Source: Gallionella sp. (lineage in GTDB: Bacteria > Pseudomonadota > Gammaproteobacteria > Burkholderiales > Gallionellaceae). Taken from it: a DNA stretch of 18,189 nt. The notes under the pieces are model-generated. The model had not been told where the DNA came from. It worked only from the letters and a program-made list of their open reading frames with translations, and ran no database searches. The position numbers were made by a program, and so were the translations under genes. The stretch is taken from NCBI GenBank assembly GCA_024654105.1, contig JANLID010000301.1, positions 1 through 18,189 on the forward strand, given 5' to 3'. How positions within the stretch are numbered: the stretch's first letter is position 1; each line of letters opens with the position of its first letter. Shown one piece after another: positions 15,584-18,189 of the stretch.

Positions 15584-18058
15584 TTACTGACGTAACGCGT
15601 GTGTCCAGTAACGGCGATGCGTTCTGCGGTAGCGTTCCACCTGCAAGCCCTGCGCGTTCATTTCGACCAGGATTGCGCCATCTTCATCCGAGCGCAGCAG
15701 TTGCGCGCCGCTGTCGGCATAGCGCTGCATGACTTCCTGCTTCGGATGGCCGAAGCGGTTGCGGTAACCGGCGGTGAATACCACGTAATCCGGCAGCGTG
15801 GCGGCGATGAAATCCAGGCTCGAAGAACTTTTGCTGCCGTGATGCGGCGCGACCAGCAGGCTGGTAAACAATTTATCGGCGTGTAGTTTGATCAGGCGCA
15901 TTTCGGAATTCTTTTCGATGTCCCCCGTCAGCAAGATGCTGTGTTCGCCGATGCTGATGCGCAGCACGCAACTCTGCTCGTTGTCATGCGGTTTTTTCGC
16001 GCCGTCGTTGTCAGGCGCGGGGTGCAATATCTCGAATTGCACTCCGTCCCAATTCCAGCTTGCGCCATCCTGGCAGCGCTGCGGCATCCTACCCATGAAC
16101 CTCAAGCTGGATATGGATTTTGAGGATGTGTAAATTCCCCTCCGCTTCGCTCCTCCCCCTTTTTCAAAGGGGGAGTATTCCCCACTTTGAAAAAGGGGGG
16201 CTAGGGGGGACTTAATTTGCAGTAGCGGATGCTTGGCGGGCAGCGAAGACGAGACCCATTCGATCGGCATGGCCTGCGTGAGCGAGGCGGCGCCCCCGGT
16301 GTGATCGCTGTCGTCATGGCTGAGGATCAGGCCGTCCAGTTTGCCGATGCCGAGCGCGCGCAACGCGGGAATCAGGATGCGGTTGCCGCTGTCGGCCTCG
16401 CCGGAGAAATCCGGGCCGGTGTCGTAGAGCAGCGCATGCTGCCGGGTTTGCGCGGCGACGGCCAGGCCTTGCCCGACATCGAAAACGATCAGGCGCAACG
16501 CGCCTTGCGCCGGATGCTCTGGCGCATTCAGGAACATCGGCAGCAGCAATAAAAATCCCAGCCAGCGCGCCGGGAAGCCGCGCGGCAACAGGATCCATAG
16601 CGCGCCCAGCATCGCAACGGCGACGCTCCACGCGGGCGGTGCGTGCTGCGACCACACCGCTTGCGGCAGGGCGTCCAGCCATTCGAGGAAATGCATTACG
16701 CCATCCATGACGAGGTGCGCCAGCCACAGCGGCGCCTCAATCGGCAATGCCGCACCGAGCAGCGCGAGCGGCACGACGACCAGGCTCACCAGCGGAATCG
16801 CAATGGCGTTGGCGAGCGGCGAGACCAGCGAGACTTGCTGGAACAATCCCAGCAGCAACGGCGTCAGGCCGATGACCATCGCCCATTGCACATTGGCGTA
16901 TTCCGCCAGCCAGTTGGCCTTTCCGATGCGATATGCCGTGACATACAGGATGAGCGCCACCGCGCCGAATGACAGCCAGAAACCTGCCGAGATCACCGCC
17001 CACGGGTCGGGAATCAGCACACCGAGCAGCGCAATGCTCAGGATTTGTCCTGGCGAAAAATTGCGGTTCAGCCACAGCGCGGCAGCAACTGCGCCAACCA
17101 TATACACGGTGCGCTGCGCAGGCACGGCGAAGCCGGACAGCAGCGCGTAGCCCAGTGCCACCAGCAATGCGGCCAGCGCGGCGGCCTTGCGCGCGGGCAG
17201 AAACAAGGTCAGCCGCGCACTGCGCCGCCACAGCCAGTAGGCGACAGCAAAAGCAATGCCGGCGAGCATGGTGATGTGCAGTCCGGAAATACTCATCAGG
17301 TGGTTGACGCCGGTGCGCGTGAACACCTGCCATTGCGATGGCGCGATGCTGTTCTGGTCGCCGATCGCCAGAGCGCTCAAAACCCCGGCATAAGGCGCGT
17401 CACCGAGGGTGGCGTTGAACTTGTCGCGCACCGCTTCGCGCCAGGTTTCGATGCGGTAGCCAATGCCGTCGGCCAGTTCGTCGATGCGCCGGTTGTCGCC
17501 CTTGTTGTGCACATAACCCGTTGCGCGGATATTGCGCTCCAGCGCCCAGGCTTCGAAATCAAAACCGTACGGGTTTGCCGCACCGTGCGGCTGCTTGAGG
17601 CGCAGCGTGAGCCGCCAGCGTTCCCCGGCTTTCGGTTCGAGAGGTTTCGTCTTTCTGTCGAAGTAGGTGCTGAGATAGATATGTTGCGGTACGCTGGCTT
17701 GCAGTGTGAGGGGCTGTTCCACATCGAAATTGAAACGTAAGCCGCTCTCATAACGGCGCGGCAGTTCCGCGATCACGCCGATCACCTCGATGTCGCGCCC
17801 CTGCCATTCGTCCGGCAGGCTCACAGCGAGGCGCTGTTCGGCCTGCCAGGCGGCGTGATAGAAACCCGATCCGCAGGCCAAGGCTGCGAGCAGCGGAATG
17901 TGAATGGAACGAACAAGCAGGTTACTGCGGCGGAAATAGAAAGGATAAAAGATTAAGGGGGAAATCAGCAGCAGCCACGCCCACGCAAAATCCGGCAGTG
18001 CGACCTGCTGTTGCAGCAGCCACACGCCCAAGGCGAAGAAAATGGCAAAAATAACCAT
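15584..18058 (-). CDS. comEC: DNA internalisation competence protein ComEC/Rec2
   Basis: ComEC is the inner-membrane channel for single-stranded DNA uptake in natural transformation. The 824-residue protein has N-terminal membrane helices (about 1-65), an OB-like DUF4131 region (about 85-195), the Competence domain with several helices (about 220-480; HLMSISGLHITMLAGIAF is typical) and a C-terminal metallo-beta-lactamase domain (about 520-824) with FDVGQGLAV, the metal motif SHDDSDHTGG (580-589), LTGDIEKNSE and APHHGSKSSSS. Residues about 615-656 interrupt this last domain; they derive partly from a palindromic repeat (see 16133-16215). The frame stays open, so a full-length product is expected; whether it is active is uncertain. 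ATG at 18058 lacks a clear Shine-Dalgarno. mutL follows after 49 bases. Confidence 0.93.
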   Translation of the reverse strand: MVIFAIFFALGVWLLQQQVALPDFAWAWLLLISPLIFYPFYFRRSNLLVRSIHIPLLAALACGSGFYHAAWQAEQRLAVSLPDEWQGRDIEVIGVIAELPRRYESGLRFNFDVEQPLTLQASVPQHIYLSTYFDRKTKPLEPKAGERWRLTLRLKQPHGAANPYGFDFEAWALERNIRATGYVHNKGDNRRIDELADGIGYRIETWREAVRDKFNATLGDAPYAGVLSALAIGDQNSIAPSQWQVFTRTGVNHLMSISGLHITMLAGIAFAVAYWLWRRSARLTLFLPARKAAALAALLVALGYALLSGFAVPAQRTVYMVGAVAAALWLNRNFSPGQILSIALLGVLIPDPWAVISAGFWLSFGAVALILYVTAYRIGKANWLAEYANVQWAMVIGLTPLLLGLFQQVSLVSPLANAIAIPLVSLVVVPLALLGAALPIEAPLWLAHLVMDGVMHFLEWLDALPQAVWSQHAPPAWSVAVAMLGALWILLPRGFPARWLGFLLLLPMFLNAPEHPAQGALRLIVFDVGQGLAVAAQTRQHALLYDTGPDFSGEADSGNRILIPALRALGIGKLDGLILSHDDSDHTGGAASLTQAMPIEWVSSSLPAKHPLLQIKSPLAPLFQSGEYSPFEKGGGAKRRGIYTSSKSISSLRFMGRMPQRCQDGASWNWDGVQFEILHPAPDNDGAKKPHDNEQSCVLRISIGEHSILLTGDIEKNSEMRLIKLHADKLFTSLLVAPHHGSKSSSSLDFIAATLPDYVVFTAGYRNRFGHPKQEVMQRYADSGAQLLRSDEDGAILVEMNAQGLQVERYRRTHRRYWTHALRQ
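16133..16215 (-). repeat. palindromic repeat inserted in frame in comEC
   Basis: CCCCCTTTTTCAAA (16155-16168) and TTTGAAAAAGGGGG (16186-16199) form a perfect 14-bp inverted repeat, with an inner GGGG/CCCC pair and outer flanks (AAATTCCCC on the left, GGGGGGACTTAATTT on the right) that also partly pair. On the comEC strand it encodes SPLAPLFQSGEYSPFEKGG and neighbouring residues. It has no 7-bp period, so it is a different element type from the heptad arrays. Similar CCCCCTTTTTCAAAGGGGG palindromes are, from memory, widespread in bacterial genomes. Confidence 0.82.
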
Positions 18059-18142
18059 GCGCTAGTGTAATGTCTCGCAAATGACTTTATATTTTTCCTG
18101 TTTTGCCTGCAATTGAGTATCGTGTATTTTGAGAGGCAAAAC

Positions 18143-18189
18143 ATGGCAAAGACGCGGATCGTACTGGAGATGGAAGAAAAGCAAGAGCT
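18143..18189 (+). CDS. unidentified gene, first 15 codons only
   Basis: ATG at 18143 is preceded by GAGAGG (18131-18136) with a six-base gap, a convincing ribosome site. The visible residues are MAKTRIVLEMEEKQE, and the frame runs off the window. The gene is divergent from comEC, 84 bases away. Too little is visible to name it; the short basic start followed by an acidic helix does not identify a family. Confidence 0.6.
   Translation, partial: MAKTRIVLEMEEKQE

Noticed and set aside
18103..18130. TTGCCT / TATTTT as a promoter for the gene at 18143
   Set aside because: Spacing is 16 bases, but the start of transcription would fall at or after the ribosome site at 18131-18136, leaving no usable leader.

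Overview
The window reads as a chromosomal segment of a betaproteobacterium, probably of the Nitrosomonadales/Gallionellaceae type. This is inferred from protein style and gene order (perM-hda-HAD facing purM-purN-DUF3108; rne divergent from rluC; comEC, then mutL-miaA); no 16S or other taxonomic marker is present. Almost all genes are housekeeping. No tRNA, rRNA, CRISPR array or prophage was seen.

Layout. 1-839 (+): the end of a TusA-like sulfurtransferase gene and an unrecognised 199-aa protein, closed by a strong terminator (898-929). 950-1520: a 571-bp IS630-family remnant with intact inverted ends but an internally deleted transposase. 1553-4189 (-): a tight operon perM > hda > HAD phosphatase > glutaredoxin-like protein. 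4251-6792 (+): purM, purN and a DUF3108 protein, then a bidirectional terminator (6820-6851). 6874-9438 (-): rne, divergent from rluC (9798-10757, +) across a 359-bp intergenic region with two hairpins. 10773-12119 (-): ugd. 12254-18058 (-): comEC > mutL > miaA > DUF302 gene. 18143-18189 (+): the first codons of an unidentified gene.

The unusual theme is a set of short repeat elements that have invaded these genes. Four loci carry paired arms of degenerate 7-bp tandem units, one arm purine-rich and one pyrimidine-rich: the purM/purN junction, the start of the DUF3108 gene, the mutL/miaA junction, and the interior of mutL. A fifth, smaller 7-bp-period stretch lies inside ugd, and an unrelated palindrome lies inside comEC. 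Several are translated: one supplies the stop codon of purM, one builds most of the signal peptide of the DUF3108 protein, one adds about 30 residues to the MutL linker, one encodes the N-terminus of MiaA as called here, and the comEC palindrome adds about 40 residues to ComEC. Seven is not a multiple of three, so gain or loss of one unit would shift the frame of mutL, of the DUF3108 gene and possibly of miaA. Two arms are also G-quadruplex motifs.

Functionally the window combines purine synthesis (PurM, PurN), control of initiation (Hda), RNA processing and modification (RNase E, RluC, MiaA), mismatch repair (MutL), DNA uptake (ComEC) and nucleotide-sugar synthesis (Ugd).
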